Of a DNA stretch of 12,186 nucleotides, positions 1 through 6,198 are shown piece by piece. The position numbers were made by a program, and so were the translations under genes. Under the pieces are notes generated by a model. That model saw only the letters and a program-made list of their open reading frames with translations. It was not told the origin of the DNA and made no database searches. This stretch comes from an uncultured Bacilli bacterium (GTDB taxonomy: Bacteria > Bacillota_I > Bacilli_A > RF39 > UBA660): the NCBI GenBank assembly GCA_944332645.1, contig CALVKK010000029.1, positions 1 to 12,186 of the forward strand, written 5' to 3'. Numbering within the stretch: position 1 is the stretch's first letter; the number at the start of each line of letters is the position of its first letter.

Positions 1-29
1 AACACTTAATCCTCTTGATGTTAAGTGTT
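1..29. repeat. 9-bp perfect inverted repeat at the window edge
   Basis: AACACTTAA (1-9) and TTAAGTGTT (21-29) are perfect reverse complements around an 11-base loop. The right arm is followed by a mixed GT-rich stretch rather than a clean T-run, so this is a weak terminator candidate. It may be the tail of a structure that starts left of the window. Its link to the clearer terminator at 45-79 is unknown. Confidence 0.5.
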
Positions 30-44
30 GCCTGTTTGTTGGTT

Positions 45-79
45 CCACCTAAATCATAGAATGAGTTAGGTGGATTTTT
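45..79 (+). terminator. Intrinsic terminator of an upstream gene outside the window
   Basis: CCACCTAA (45-52) pairs perfectly with TTAGGTGG (66-73) around a 13-base loop, and five T residues follow at 75-79. This is a classic Rho-independent terminator for rightward transcription. No gene ends inside the window before it, so it presumably serves a gene lying left of position 1. Confidence 0.75.
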
Positions 80-149
80 ACTATGTTCTGAGATAGGAAC
101 AGGACAAGTTATGCTGTTGTGAATAGTAAAGAGTGAAATTCATCAAAAA

Positions 150-225
150 AATATATAAATCTCCTTCTGCTATAATATAATGATTTGTTAATCCAATATA
201 GAAAACAGAAGGAGATTTATATATT
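150..225. repeat. Perfect 20-bp inverted repeat with 36-base loop
   Basis: The left arm 150-169 (ending CTCCTTCTG) is the exact reverse complement of the right arm 206-225 (starting CAGAAGGAG), with a 36-base AT-rich loop at 170-205. Reading leftward, the stem runs straight into a T-run (complement of the A-run at 144-150), so it would work as a minus-strand terminator. Reading rightward it meets A-rich sequence instead. The right arm carries an AGAAGGAG motif like a ribosome site, but only short open frames follow it. Perfect arms in otherwise degenerate DNA suggest recent origin or selection: a terminator, a foldback (MITE-like) element or an IS remnant. Confidence 0.8.
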
Positions 226-374
226 AAAAAACAAAAATGAAGTCTAGAGAAATAGATGTGAATTAGTTGTTCCATACAAAATATAATTTTTTTAAGAAAA
301 GTTGAATAATGATAAATAGAATTGGTGTTTAATATATAGAAATCGACAGAGAATAAGTTTAAATATGTTACAAC

Positions 375-403
375 TTTATTATGATAAATGAAAATGGTAT
401 AAT
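375..403 (+). promoter_or_regulatory. Probable promoter of the HAD/ABC operon
   Basis: A perfect TATAAT lies at 398-403, 35 bases before the HAD start codon. The best-spaced -35 (375-380, TTTATT, 17-base spacer) matches only partly, so the promoter rests mainly on the -10 box. A TTGACA at 408-413 is a perfect -35 by sequence but has no -10 box at the right distance. Confidence 0.4.
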
Positions 404-438
404 TGAATTGACAAATATTAATAACCAAGGAGTAAAAA

Positions 439-1302
439 ATGTATAAAGCGATATTTTTAGATATGGACGGGACATTGTTAAATTCAAAAAAAGAGATTTC
501 CAATAAAACGAAAGAAATATTATTAAAAATATACAGAAGTGGGATAGAAATTATTTTGATATCTGGAAGAAGTAATAAATCTATAGAATATATAGTAAAA
601 AATAGGATAAACAATGAACATATGTTGGTTAGATATATTATTTCCACAGATGGAATAATGATTAAAGATTTACAGGAAAATAAAGTGATTTATCAAAGTG
701 ATATGAAAAAAGAAATTGTAGAAAAATTAGTTAGTAAATCAAAACAATTTGACACTGCTTTTTATTTGATTACAGAAAATAACATGTATAAGGATGATCG
801 TTTAAATCAATATCAAAACGAAATAGATGCTTGGTATGTAAATGGAGAGTTTTATGGTATAAATGATAATTTAAAGAAAGTTGATTTTAATAAATTAAAT
901 TTAGACAAAGAGAAAGTTAATAGAATTTTATTTTTTTCAAAGGATTATGAAAGTTTAAAAAGAATTAATGATGAAATAAAACATGATAAAAATATTAAAA
1001 CATTATTTAGAAAAGATTATCATGATTATCAATTGTTATTAGTTTCAAATGAATATTCAAAAGCGATGGGTGTAATTCAAATGTGCAAATATCTTAATGT
1101 ACAATTAAATGATACAATGGCTTTTGGAGATGCGGATAATGATATCGAAATGTTAAGTGTTGTTAAAAATGGAATCGCGATGAAGAATGCAAAATGTGAT
1201 TTAAAAACAAAAAGCGTTACTAAATTTACTAATAATGAAGATGGTGTAGCAAGATTTTTAGATGACATGATAAAAAATGGAGAATTAATATGCATGGACT
1301 AA
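439..1302 (+). CDS. Cof-type HAD-IIB family phosphatase
   Basis: A 287-residue cytosolic hydrolase of the haloacid dehalogenase superfamily, Cof (subclass IIB) type. Members usually remove phosphate from small molecules such as sugar phosphates or cofactors; the substrate here cannot be read from the sequence. Motif I is DMDGT with nucleophile D8 and acid/base D10, motif II is the serine in ISGRS (S42), motif III is K208, and motif IV is GDADND (230-235), binding Mg. All catalytic residues are intact. Residues about 80-190 between motifs II and III form the C2 cap. The ATG at 439 follows AAGGAG (427-432) at ideal spacing. The last 13 bases overlap the first ABC gene, implying translational coupling. 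Eight of nine arginines are AGA/AGG, unlike the core genes to the right. Confidence 0.9.
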   Translation: MYKAIFLDMDGTLLNSKKEISNKTKEILLKIYRSGIEIILISGRSNKSIEYIVKNRINNEHMLVRYIISTDGIMIKDLQENKVIYQSDMKKEIVEKLVSKSKQFDTAFYLITENNMYKDDRLNQYQNEIDAWYVNGEFYGINDNLKKVDFNKLNLDKEKVNRILFFSKDYESLKRINDEIKHDKNIKTLFRKDYHDYQLLLVSNEYSKAMGVIQMCKYLNVQLNDTMAFGDADNDIEMLSVVKNGIAMKNAKCDLKTKSVTKFTNNEDGVARFLDDMIKNGELICMD

Positions 1303-2960
1303 TTTTAGAACAACTAAAAAAGTATAAAATAAATTATATAATGTTTGTATTTATATATTTGATAAATATAATAACGACTTTGTTAGAACCAGTAATATTT
1401 GGAAAAATTTTAGATCAAATTATAGTAAATGAGGGAAAAATAAATTCAGAATTAAAACAAAATATCATTTTATTGATTTCCATATTATTGTTACAATATA
1501 TTTTAAATTTTATTTATAGGAGAATTGTATTTACAACGGGTAAAAAAGTAAAACAAGGTGTACTAAATAAAATTACTAGAAGACTAGAAAATTCACAATT
1601 AGATTTTTTTGAAAAAACAGATAAAGGTAGTTTTGTGTCATATATAATCAATGACATTTCTTTCTTGTGGTCAATTATGAGTCATGGTGCGATTGAATTA
1701 GTCAGAGTCATTTTATATACATGTGTTGGATTTTTAATAGCAATGGTATACGTTGATTTTTCTCTTACACTAGCTGTATTTATAACATTTCCAATGTTTA
1801 TATATTTTATTTTTAGGCAAAATGCTAGGGCTCAAAAACTTATATATGAGCGAAAAGAAGAAGAAGCAAAACTTTCAAAGAAAATTAATGATAGTTTTTG
1901 TGGATTTAGTGTAATAAAATCATATGTTACTGAAAACGAGACTTTAAAACAATTTGATGAAATTAACGAAAGTTTAAAAGAAAAGAATATTCAATATTAT
2001 AAGATAACATCAAGTATAAGTGCAATAGTAACTTTTTTTAAGGGGTTAGGGTTTTCAATAGCATGTATTTATGGTTTGTATTTAGTGGTTAAAGGAAAAA
2101 TAACAATAGGATCATTTATTGCATTTAATTCAATTATACAAAAAGTTATGAGTGATTATTTATATGCAGGTTTTTTAGTGGAGAAGTTTAATTCCATTAA
2201 AACAATAAATAAAAGAATTGAGTTTCTATATAATATAAATACAAATATAAATGGTAAGATAAAAATGCCTCAAAATGCAGATATACATATAAAAGATTTG
2301 ACGTTTAGATATAAAGGACAAAAAGAAAATGTATTAGAAAATATAAATTTAGATATTAAAGCCGGAAGTTTTATTGGGATATTAGGTAAAACAGGGGAAG
2401 GAAAAACAACACTTGCTAATATACTTGCAAAATTTTATGAAATACCAAATAATCAAATTTTTTATAACGATGTAGACATTAATGAAATTGAAAGACACTC
2501 ATTTTATAATAAATTTGCTTATGTCATGCAGGATGATTATATATATGACAACACAATAAAACATAATATCGTTTTGTATAAAGTATATACTGATGAACAA
2601 CTGGAAGAAACGTTAAAGCAAGCAGAGTTGTTCAATACAGTAGAAAAATTAGAAAATAAATGCGAAACGTTGATTGGCGAAAACGGTATTAAGCTTTCTG
2701 GAGGGCAAAAGCAAAGATTAATTTTATCTCGTAATTTAATCACAAATCCTAGCATATTAGTGATTGATAATGGGTTTACAGGGCTTGATATCGAAACACG
2801 GAAAAAAGTTATACAAAATTTATCTAAAAACGATAATAAAACAACATTAATTATTATTTCAAGTATGATAGAAGATTTAAAAAATGCTGATAAGATTTAT
2901 AAATTAGAGAATAAAACATTAAAAGAAATGAATCTAGAACAGGAAGTGTATGATGATTAA
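1290..2960 (+). CDS. ABC exporter half-transporter, degenerate ATP-site subunit
   Basis: A 556-residue type IV (ABCB/MsbA-like) half-transporter: an N-terminal membrane domain with several hydrophobic helices (about residues 15-37, 57-76, 136-180, 245-270) followed by an ATPase domain from about 335. Walker A is GKTGEGKTT (366-374) and the signature is a canonical LSGGQ (469-473). The catalytic glutamate after Walker B is Asn (D493-N494), and the H-switch histidine is Ser (S525, in IISSM). These losses predict a non-hydrolytic site in this subunit, as in heterodimeric exporters such as TM287/288, BmrCD or LmrCD. The partner is the next gene. The ATG at 1290 has GGAG at 1279-1282 and overlaps the HAD gene by 13 bases. 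The cargo (drug, peptide or lipid) is unknown. There is no peptidase C39 domain, so nothing points directly to bacteriocin processing. Confidence 0.92.
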   Translation: MHGLILEQLKKYKINYIMFVFIYLINIITTLLEPVIFGKILDQIIVNEGKINSELKQNIILLISILLLQYILNFIYRRIVFTTGKKVKQGVLNKITRRLENSQLDFFEKTDKGSFVSYIINDISFLWSIMSHGAIELVRVILYTCVGFLIAMVYVDFSLTLAVFITFPMFIYFIFRQNARAQKLIYERKEEEAKLSKKINDSFCGFSVIKSYVTENETLKQFDEINESLKEKNIQYYKITSSISAIVTFFKGLGFSIACIYGLYLVVKGKITIGSFIAFNSIIQKVMSDYLYAGFLVEKFNSIKTINKRIEFLYNINTNINGKIKMPQNADIHIKDLTFRYKGQKENVLENINLDIKAGSFIGILGKTGEGKTTLANILAKFYEIPNNQIFYNDVDINEIERHSFYNKFAYVMQDDYIYDNTIKHNIVLYKVYTDEQLEETLKQAELFNTVEKLENKCETLIGENGIKLSGGQKQRLILSRNLITNPSILVIDNGFTGLDIETRKKVIQNLSKNDNKTTLIIISSMIEDLKNADKIYKLENKTLKEMNLEQEVYDD

Positions 2961-4620
2961 TATTAAAAAATTAATAATGAGGTATAAGTATAAATTTTTG
3001 TTTGTAATACTATTAACAATATTAATATCACTAATTAATACGTTATTACCATATATATTAAAAAATGCCATATCTATAGCCGAAAATGCGAACATGTTTA
3101 GTGAAATTTCAAATAAAATTATCATAATAGTAATAACTTATATGATTTTATCTATAATTTGTGCAATATTTGAATATATAAAAGAAGTTAGTTTAGCAAA
3201 AAATACTCAAGAATTAACTTATGAAATTCGAAAAAAAGCATATCAAAAAGTAATTAGTTTTAATATGGATACTTTTTCTAATATGCATATCTCTACTTTG
3301 ATCACTAGAATGACGGCGGATATAAATAATATAGGTGATTTTATAGGTAGGATATTACCAATGTTTATAAGTTCTGGTATATTTTTATTTGTAGTATTGG
3401 CTGTTATGTGTTTTATCAATTTATATTTTGCATTAGTAATGATTGTTTTTACTTTGCTGCTAGTTGTAATAATGTATAAATTGGGAAAGAAGATGGAGTT
3501 TTATAATAAAAAAAGTATTGAGAATACAGAGAAACTGAACAATTATTTTGGAGAAACCTTTTCTGGTATAAATACAATAAATTTGTTTAATATTCAAAAA
3601 GAAAGAGAAATTGAATTAGATAATTATAATTATGAAGAAACAGATATTGCAAAAAACTATTTTAAAATTCAAAGTTTTCTAAAACCAGCTGAATCTATGA
3701 CAAAATATTCTATTATTACTGTAATTTTATACTTGTGTATGCAAGGAAAAGTTGCTGGAGTGGATATTGGAATAATATATGTAGTTGTAAGTTACATAGA
3801 TAAGTTTTTTGAGCCATTGGCACATACGTTATATCATTACGAAAATTTACAACAAGGTATTGTATCTATGAAAAGAATAGATGAGTTATTAAGTAAAAGA
3901 GAAGATTTTGAAAATATATATGAGGGAGAAACTGCAGAAAAATTAGATGGAAATATAAGGTTTAAAAATGTTAATTTTTCTTATTTGGAAAATAGACCAA
4001 TATTAAAGAATGTTAATTTTTCGATAAATAAAGGGGAAAAGGTGGCATTAGTTGGAGAAACCGGTGCTGGAAAGACAACGCTTGTAAATTTAATTTTAGG
4101 ATTTTATAAAATAGATTCTGGTAATATATTATTTGATGGAAAAAACATGAGCGATATATCATTGGAAAGTATAAGAAAAAATGTGTCATTTATACAGCAA
4201 AATCCTTATATATTTGATGATACTGTTAAAAAAAATATAATAATAGATGATTGTAATAAACTATCAGATGCAAAGATAATTGATATTTTAAAACAGGTTG
4301 GACTTTATGAAAAAATTAATAGTTTTAAAAGTGGGATATATGAAAAAGTAAATGATAATATGTTTTCAAAAGGTGAAAGACAATTACTGGCGTTCGCTCG
4401 CGCAATGGCCAAGGAAACAAGTATATATATTTTTGATGAACCAACATCAAGCATAGATATTGAAAGTGAAGTACAATTAAAAAAGGCAATAGATAGTTTA
4501 TTAATCGATTCAACTGTTATAATTATTGCACATAGGCCTACAACAATTAGGGATGTTAATAAGATTTTAAAGGTTGAAAATGGAAATGTCTTTCAAATTG
4601 ATGAGAGTACTATATTTTAA
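2950..4620 (+). CDS. ABC exporter half-transporter, catalytic-site subunit
   Basis: A 556-residue half-transporter with the same membrane-plus-ATPase layout as its neighbour. Walker A is GETGAGKTT (369-377), Walker B carries the catalytic pair D496-E497, and the H-switch H528 is present, so its own catalytic residues are intact. Its signature is altered to FSKGE (472-476) instead of LSGGQ. In a heterodimer, Walker A/B and H-switch of one subunit face the signature of the other. The intact residues here therefore meet the perfect LSGGQ of the upstream subunit, while this altered signature faces that subunit's dead site. The start at 2950 overlaps the upstream gene by 11 bases with AGGAAG just before it; ATG at 2953 is an alternative. 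No strong terminator follows. The role is export of an unknown substrate from the cytoplasmic membrane. Confidence 0.92.
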   Translation: MMINIKKLIMRYKYKFLFVILLTILISLINTLLPYILKNAISIAENANMFSEISNKIIIIVITYMILSIICAIFEYIKEVSLAKNTQELTYEIRKKAYQKVISFNMDTFSNMHISTLITRMTADINNIGDFIGRILPMFISSGIFLFVVLAVMCFINLYFALVMIVFTLLLVVIMYKLGKKMEFYNKKSIENTEKLNNYFGETFSGINTINLFNIQKEREIELDNYNYEETDIAKNYFKIQSFLKPAESMTKYSIITVILYLCMQGKVAGVDIGIIYVVVSYIDKFFEPLAHTLYHYENLQQGIVSMKRIDELLSKREDFENIYEGETAEKLDGNIRFKNVNFSYLENRPILKNVNFSINKGEKVALVGETGAGKTTLVNLILGFYKIDSGNILFDGKNMSDISLESIRKNVSFIQQNPYIFDDTVKKNIIIDDCNKLSDAKIIDILKQVGLYEKINSFKSGIYEKVNDNMFSKGERQLLAFARAMAKETSIYIFDEPTSSIDIESEVQLKKAIDSLLIDSTVIIIAHRPTTIRDVNKILKVENGNVFQIDESTIF

Positions 4621-4840
4621 AGCGTATTATTAAAAAATAAATTGTAATTTTGTATAAAAAATAAAAACAAGATTCGTCTTCTGTAAATTTCATAGTTACT
4701 TTTATTGGTCAGTGGTTACTGTTGCTTATGAATTTTGCACTTAGTGTTTGTAGAATCTTAAAGTAGGATACCAGGTTAAATTTTATTCGAACTTTATATG
4801 TTTTAGTGTCTAAAATCACCTAATTACATCGAAAGTGTAT

Positions 4841-4846
4841 TATAAT
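4841..4846 (+). promoter_or_regulatory. Possible -10 box before the small ORF
   Basis: A perfect TATAAT sits 45 bases before the possible small ORF at 4892. No acceptable -35 lies 16-18 bases upstream, and in DNA this AT-rich a lone TATAAT can arise by chance. Confidence 0.3.
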
Positions 4847-4891
4847 TTGGTGTTAAAATGGGTATAAAGAAGAGAAATATACAGAATTAAA

Positions 4892-5065
4892 ATGTATTTT
4901 AACAAGGAGATTAAAAAAATTGTCGCTTTTGTTAATTTTGGTGGTAGGAAAAATTACATTGAAATTAGCGACTGTGGAAATATTATTGGATTAGATAATA
5001 TAAATAATGATATTGCATCAATTAAAGATAGAATAAAACAGGAATCAGTTAATAATAAAAAATAG
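4892..5065 (+). CDS. Possible small protein, 57 residues, unrecognised
   Basis: An ATG-started frame of 57 residues, beginning MYFNKEIKK, with a plausible globular-looking first half (VAFVNFGGRKNYIEISDCG around 11-29, one cysteine) and a charged helical tail ending in KK. I do not recognise it. The best ribosome site nearby, AAGGAG at 4904-4909, lies inside the frame; it fits an ATT start at 4919 in the same frame, or a TTG at 4920 in another frame that stops after 24 codons. The ATG at 4892 has only a weak upstream AAGAGA. It could be a real small protein, perhaps linked to the nearby exporter, or a fragment of a decayed gene. No signal peptide or double-glycine leader is visible, so a peptide cargo is not supported directly. 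Confidence 0.35.
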   Translation: MYFNKEIKKIVAFVNFGGRKNYIEISDCGNIIGLDNINNDIASIKDRIKQESVNNKK

Positions 5066-5140
5066 ATATAATCATTTTATATGCTACAAATAAGTTATAT
5101 TATTTAGCAGATACGGATTGGAGTTTTCAGTTATTTATTT

Positions 5141-5195
5141 AACTTCTGATATAATAATAAACTAGGATAAAAAATATTAGAAGTTTTGACTTTTC
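5141..5195 (+). terminator. AT-rich hairpin with T-rich tail, probable terminator
   Basis: Bases 5141-5152 pair with 5174-5185 (core AACTTCT/AGAAGTT plus an AT extension with one G-T wobble), a 12-bp stem around a 21-base loop. TTTT, GAC and TTTT follow. It would end rightward transcription from the ABC operon or the small ORF. The tail is interrupted and overlaps the -35 box of the next promoter, so it is moderate evidence. Confidence 0.45.
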
Positions 5196-5214
5196 CTTGT
5201 TTTTCTGGTATGGT
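5186..5214 (+). promoter_or_regulatory. Extended -10 promoter for the exonuclease-like gene
   Basis: TTGACT (5186-5191) and TATGGT (5209-5214) are separated by exactly 17 bases, and TGG directly precedes the -10, giving an extended -10. Transcription would begin near 5221, only about 12 bases before the start codon, with the GGTGA ribosome site at 5222-5226 lying at the very 5' end of the message. Confidence 0.6.
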
Positions 5215-5232
5215 GATTAACGGTGAAGTATT

Positions 5233-5697
5233 ATGTTAGATTTAAAAAAAGATCGTTATATTATTCTAGAGTTGATTCCTACTGCTTCGACAAAAGAAAA
5301 TGGGGAGATTATTCAGCTTTCGGCGTTGAAGTTAGAAGGTTTACAATTAGTAGATCGTTTTGATTATCGACTAGAGGAAGATAAAGTACCTATTCAGGAG
5401 TTGCTTCCGATTATTAGTTATGATCCTGATTCTTTTCATTATGTAGAAAGTACACAAGAGTTATTAGATTTTTTTTCTAGTTGGAGTGAAGATTTACCGT
5501 TATTAATTATGAATAATGGTTATACTGAGAATTATTTGGCTGATCTTACTAATGATAAAGTAGCTATATTTCCTTATTTAAATATGGAATTTAGTGATGA
5601 AGTTATTCGTTTAATGATCGAGAAATATCATTTAGTAGAATCAAATTATGTCGTTGATTTACTTTATGAAGCATTGATTCAAGAAATTGGAGATTAA
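5233..5697 (+). CDS. DnaQ-fold exonuclease-like protein, probably inactive
   Basis: A 154-residue soluble acidic protein. Its order of segments recalls DEDDh 3'-5' exonucleases (DnaQ/RNase T fold): a first strand YIILEL, then GEIIQLSALKLEG (24-36) like the family's conserved second strand, a middle LPLLIMNNGYTENYL (88-102) where the family has HNxxFDxxFL, and a C-terminal helix with D142. Key residues appear lost: the DxE of motif I aligns to E13 and I15, the motif II Asp aligns to T98, and the motif III His to Ser/Asn. By inference it is a non-catalytic relative, perhaps a nucleic-acid or protein-binding factor. The alignment is by eye and distant, so it could be another fold. The start ATG has GGTGA six bases upstream. 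It is probably transcribed alone, ahead of HU. Confidence 0.6.
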   Translation: MLDLKKDRYIILELIPTASTKENGEIIQLSALKLEGLQLVDRFDYRLEEDKVPIQELLPIISYDPDSFHYVESTQELLDFFSSWSEDLPLLIMNNGYTENYLADLTNDKVAIFPYLNMEFSDEVIRLMIEKYHLVESNYVVDLLYEALIQEIGD

Positions 5698-5732
5698 ACC
5701 CTTAATTTTCTTGTCTTTTTTTATCAATCTTA

Positions 5733-5770
5733 TTGCTTTTGTTGAGGAAACATGCTATTTTATATATGTA
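5733..5770 (+). promoter_or_regulatory. Probable promoter region of the HU gene
   Basis: Two overlapping candidates are visible: TTGCTT (5733-5738) with TATTTT (5756-5761), 17-base spacing and a TGC before the -10, and TTGAGG (5742-5747) with TATGTA (5765-5770), also 17 bases. I cannot choose between them. Either gives a leader of roughly 35-50 bases. Confidence 0.5.
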
Positions 5771-5788
5771 AGCATAGTGTAGTGCTTA
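5769..5788 (+). promoter_or_regulatory. Small inverted repeat in the HU leader
   Basis: TAAGCA (5769-5774) and TGCTTA (5783-5788) form a perfect 6-bp inverted repeat with an 8-base spacer, between the -10 region and the ribosome site. It could be an operator or a short leader hairpin. Without comparison to related genomes it may be chance. Confidence 0.3.
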
Positions 5789-5813
5789 AAAAAATAGATG
5801 GAGGTTTTTAACA

Positions 5814-6089
5814 ATGAAAAAAGTAGAATTAGTAGAAAAGGTTGTTGAGAAAACAGGTGTAACTAAAGCTGATGCAACACGTGTGCATGATGCTATTTTC
5901 GAGATTTTCTCTGATGCATTAGTAGCTGGAGATAAAGTAGCTGTTGCTGGATTTGGAACTTTCTCAGTAGGTGAAAGAGCTGCTCGTGAAGGACGTAATC
6001 CTCAAACAGGTGAAACTTTAAAAATTGCAGCTAGTAAATCAGTTAAATTTAAAGCAAGCTCTGCTTTAAAAGATGCTCTTAATAAATAA
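5814..6089 (+). CDS. hup: HU family DNA-binding protein
   Basis: A 91-residue histone-like protein of standard HU length. It dimerises and bends DNA without strong sequence preference, compacting the nucleoid and assisting replication and recombination. The N-terminal helices (MKKVELVEKVVEKTG) and the hallmark GFGTFSVGERAAREGRNP segment (46-63) are intact, including the R61-N62-P63 tip that intercalates in the minor groove. The C-terminal KSVKFKASSALKDALNK is also typical. The ATG follows GGAGG (5800-5804). The gene is monocistronic: it has its own promoter region and a strong terminator eight bases after the stop. Its codons are the GC-richest here (GCT, GGT, CGT), as expected for a highly expressed gene. 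Confidence 0.97.
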   Translation: MKKVELVEKVVEKTGVTKADATRVHDAIFEIFSDALVAGDKVAVAGFGTFSVGERAAREGRNPQTGETLKIAASKSVKFKASSALKDALNK

Positions 6090-6097
6090 AATAATAT

Positions 6098-6128
6098 AAC
6101 CGATTGGTGAATTACCAATTGGTTTTTT
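6098..6128 (+). terminator. Strong intrinsic terminator of the HU gene
   Basis: AACCGATTGGT (6098-6108) pairs with ACCAATTGGTT (6114-6124), 11 bp with one G-T wobble and a 5-base loop, followed by a six-T run (6123-6128). Its presence argues against the TTG at 6130 as the start of cca. Confidence 0.9.
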
Positions 6129-6151
6129 CTTGGCTAAAAAATGGTTATTAC

Positions 6152-6180
6152 TAGATTCTAACTATATAATTTGGTATAAT
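6152..6180 (+). promoter_or_regulatory. Extended -10 promoter for cca
   Basis: TGG followed by a perfect TATAAT (6172-6180) makes a strong extended -10. The -35 at 17-base spacing (TAGATT, 6152-6157) is poor, which extended -10 promoters tolerate. Transcription would start near 6187, right at the ribosome site AGGGTGAT, so the leader is only about 12 bases, as in the gene at 5233. Confidence 0.6.
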
Positions 6181-6198
6181 GGGATTAGGGTGATACAA

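Larger units (their letters stand above)
80..438. other. Gene-free AT-rich stretch before the HAD/ABC operon
   Basis: About 360 bases separate the terminator at 45-79 from the first gene. I see no convincing protein gene. A leftward open frame covers 81-647, but it runs antisense through the start of the HAD phosphatase, lacks a good ribosome site and has the low-complexity Ile/Tyr/Phe composition of translated AT-rich noise. The stretch does hold the long palindrome at 150-225 and a -10 box near 398. It may be remnant DNA from a mobile element, but no transposase fragment is recognisable. Confidence 0.6.
4621..5232. other. Gene-poor spacer between the ABC operon and the core block
   Basis: Some 610 AT-rich bases. 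The first 220 show no gene and no clear terminator for the ABC operon. There are scattered short repeats (GTTACT twice near 4690-4725, a 7-bp AAGATTC/GAATCTT pair at 4669/4753) that do not build a convincing structure. The middle holds a possible 57-residue ORF (4892-5065), and the right end a 12-bp hairpin and the promoter of the next gene. This looks like the eroded boundary of the acquired block. Confidence 0.6.

Noticed and set aside
408..413. TTGACA as a -35 box for the HAD operon
   Set aside because: No -10 hexamer lies 16-18 bases downstream; that position is occupied by the ribosome site and start codon.
81..647. 188-residue leftward open frame
   Set aside because: It runs antisense through the 5' part of the HAD gene, includes the palindrome and has the Ile/Tyr/Phe/Leu-rich composition expected from AT-rich noise, with no recognisable motif.
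1290..4620. Bacteriocin or lantibiotic export system
   Set aside because: There is no peptidase C39 domain, no precursor with a double-glycine leader and no modification or immunity gene; only a generic exporter is supported.
4630..4720. Short leftward ORF near the ABC operon end (MKFTEDES...)
   Set aside because: About 27 residues, no ribosome site, and its start resembles transposase N-termini only superficially.
6130..6198. Extended N-terminus of cca from TTG 6130
   Set aside because: It abuts the HU terminator's T-run, has no ribosome site, and lies upstream of the likely promoter; TTG 6199 with AGGGTGAT is better.
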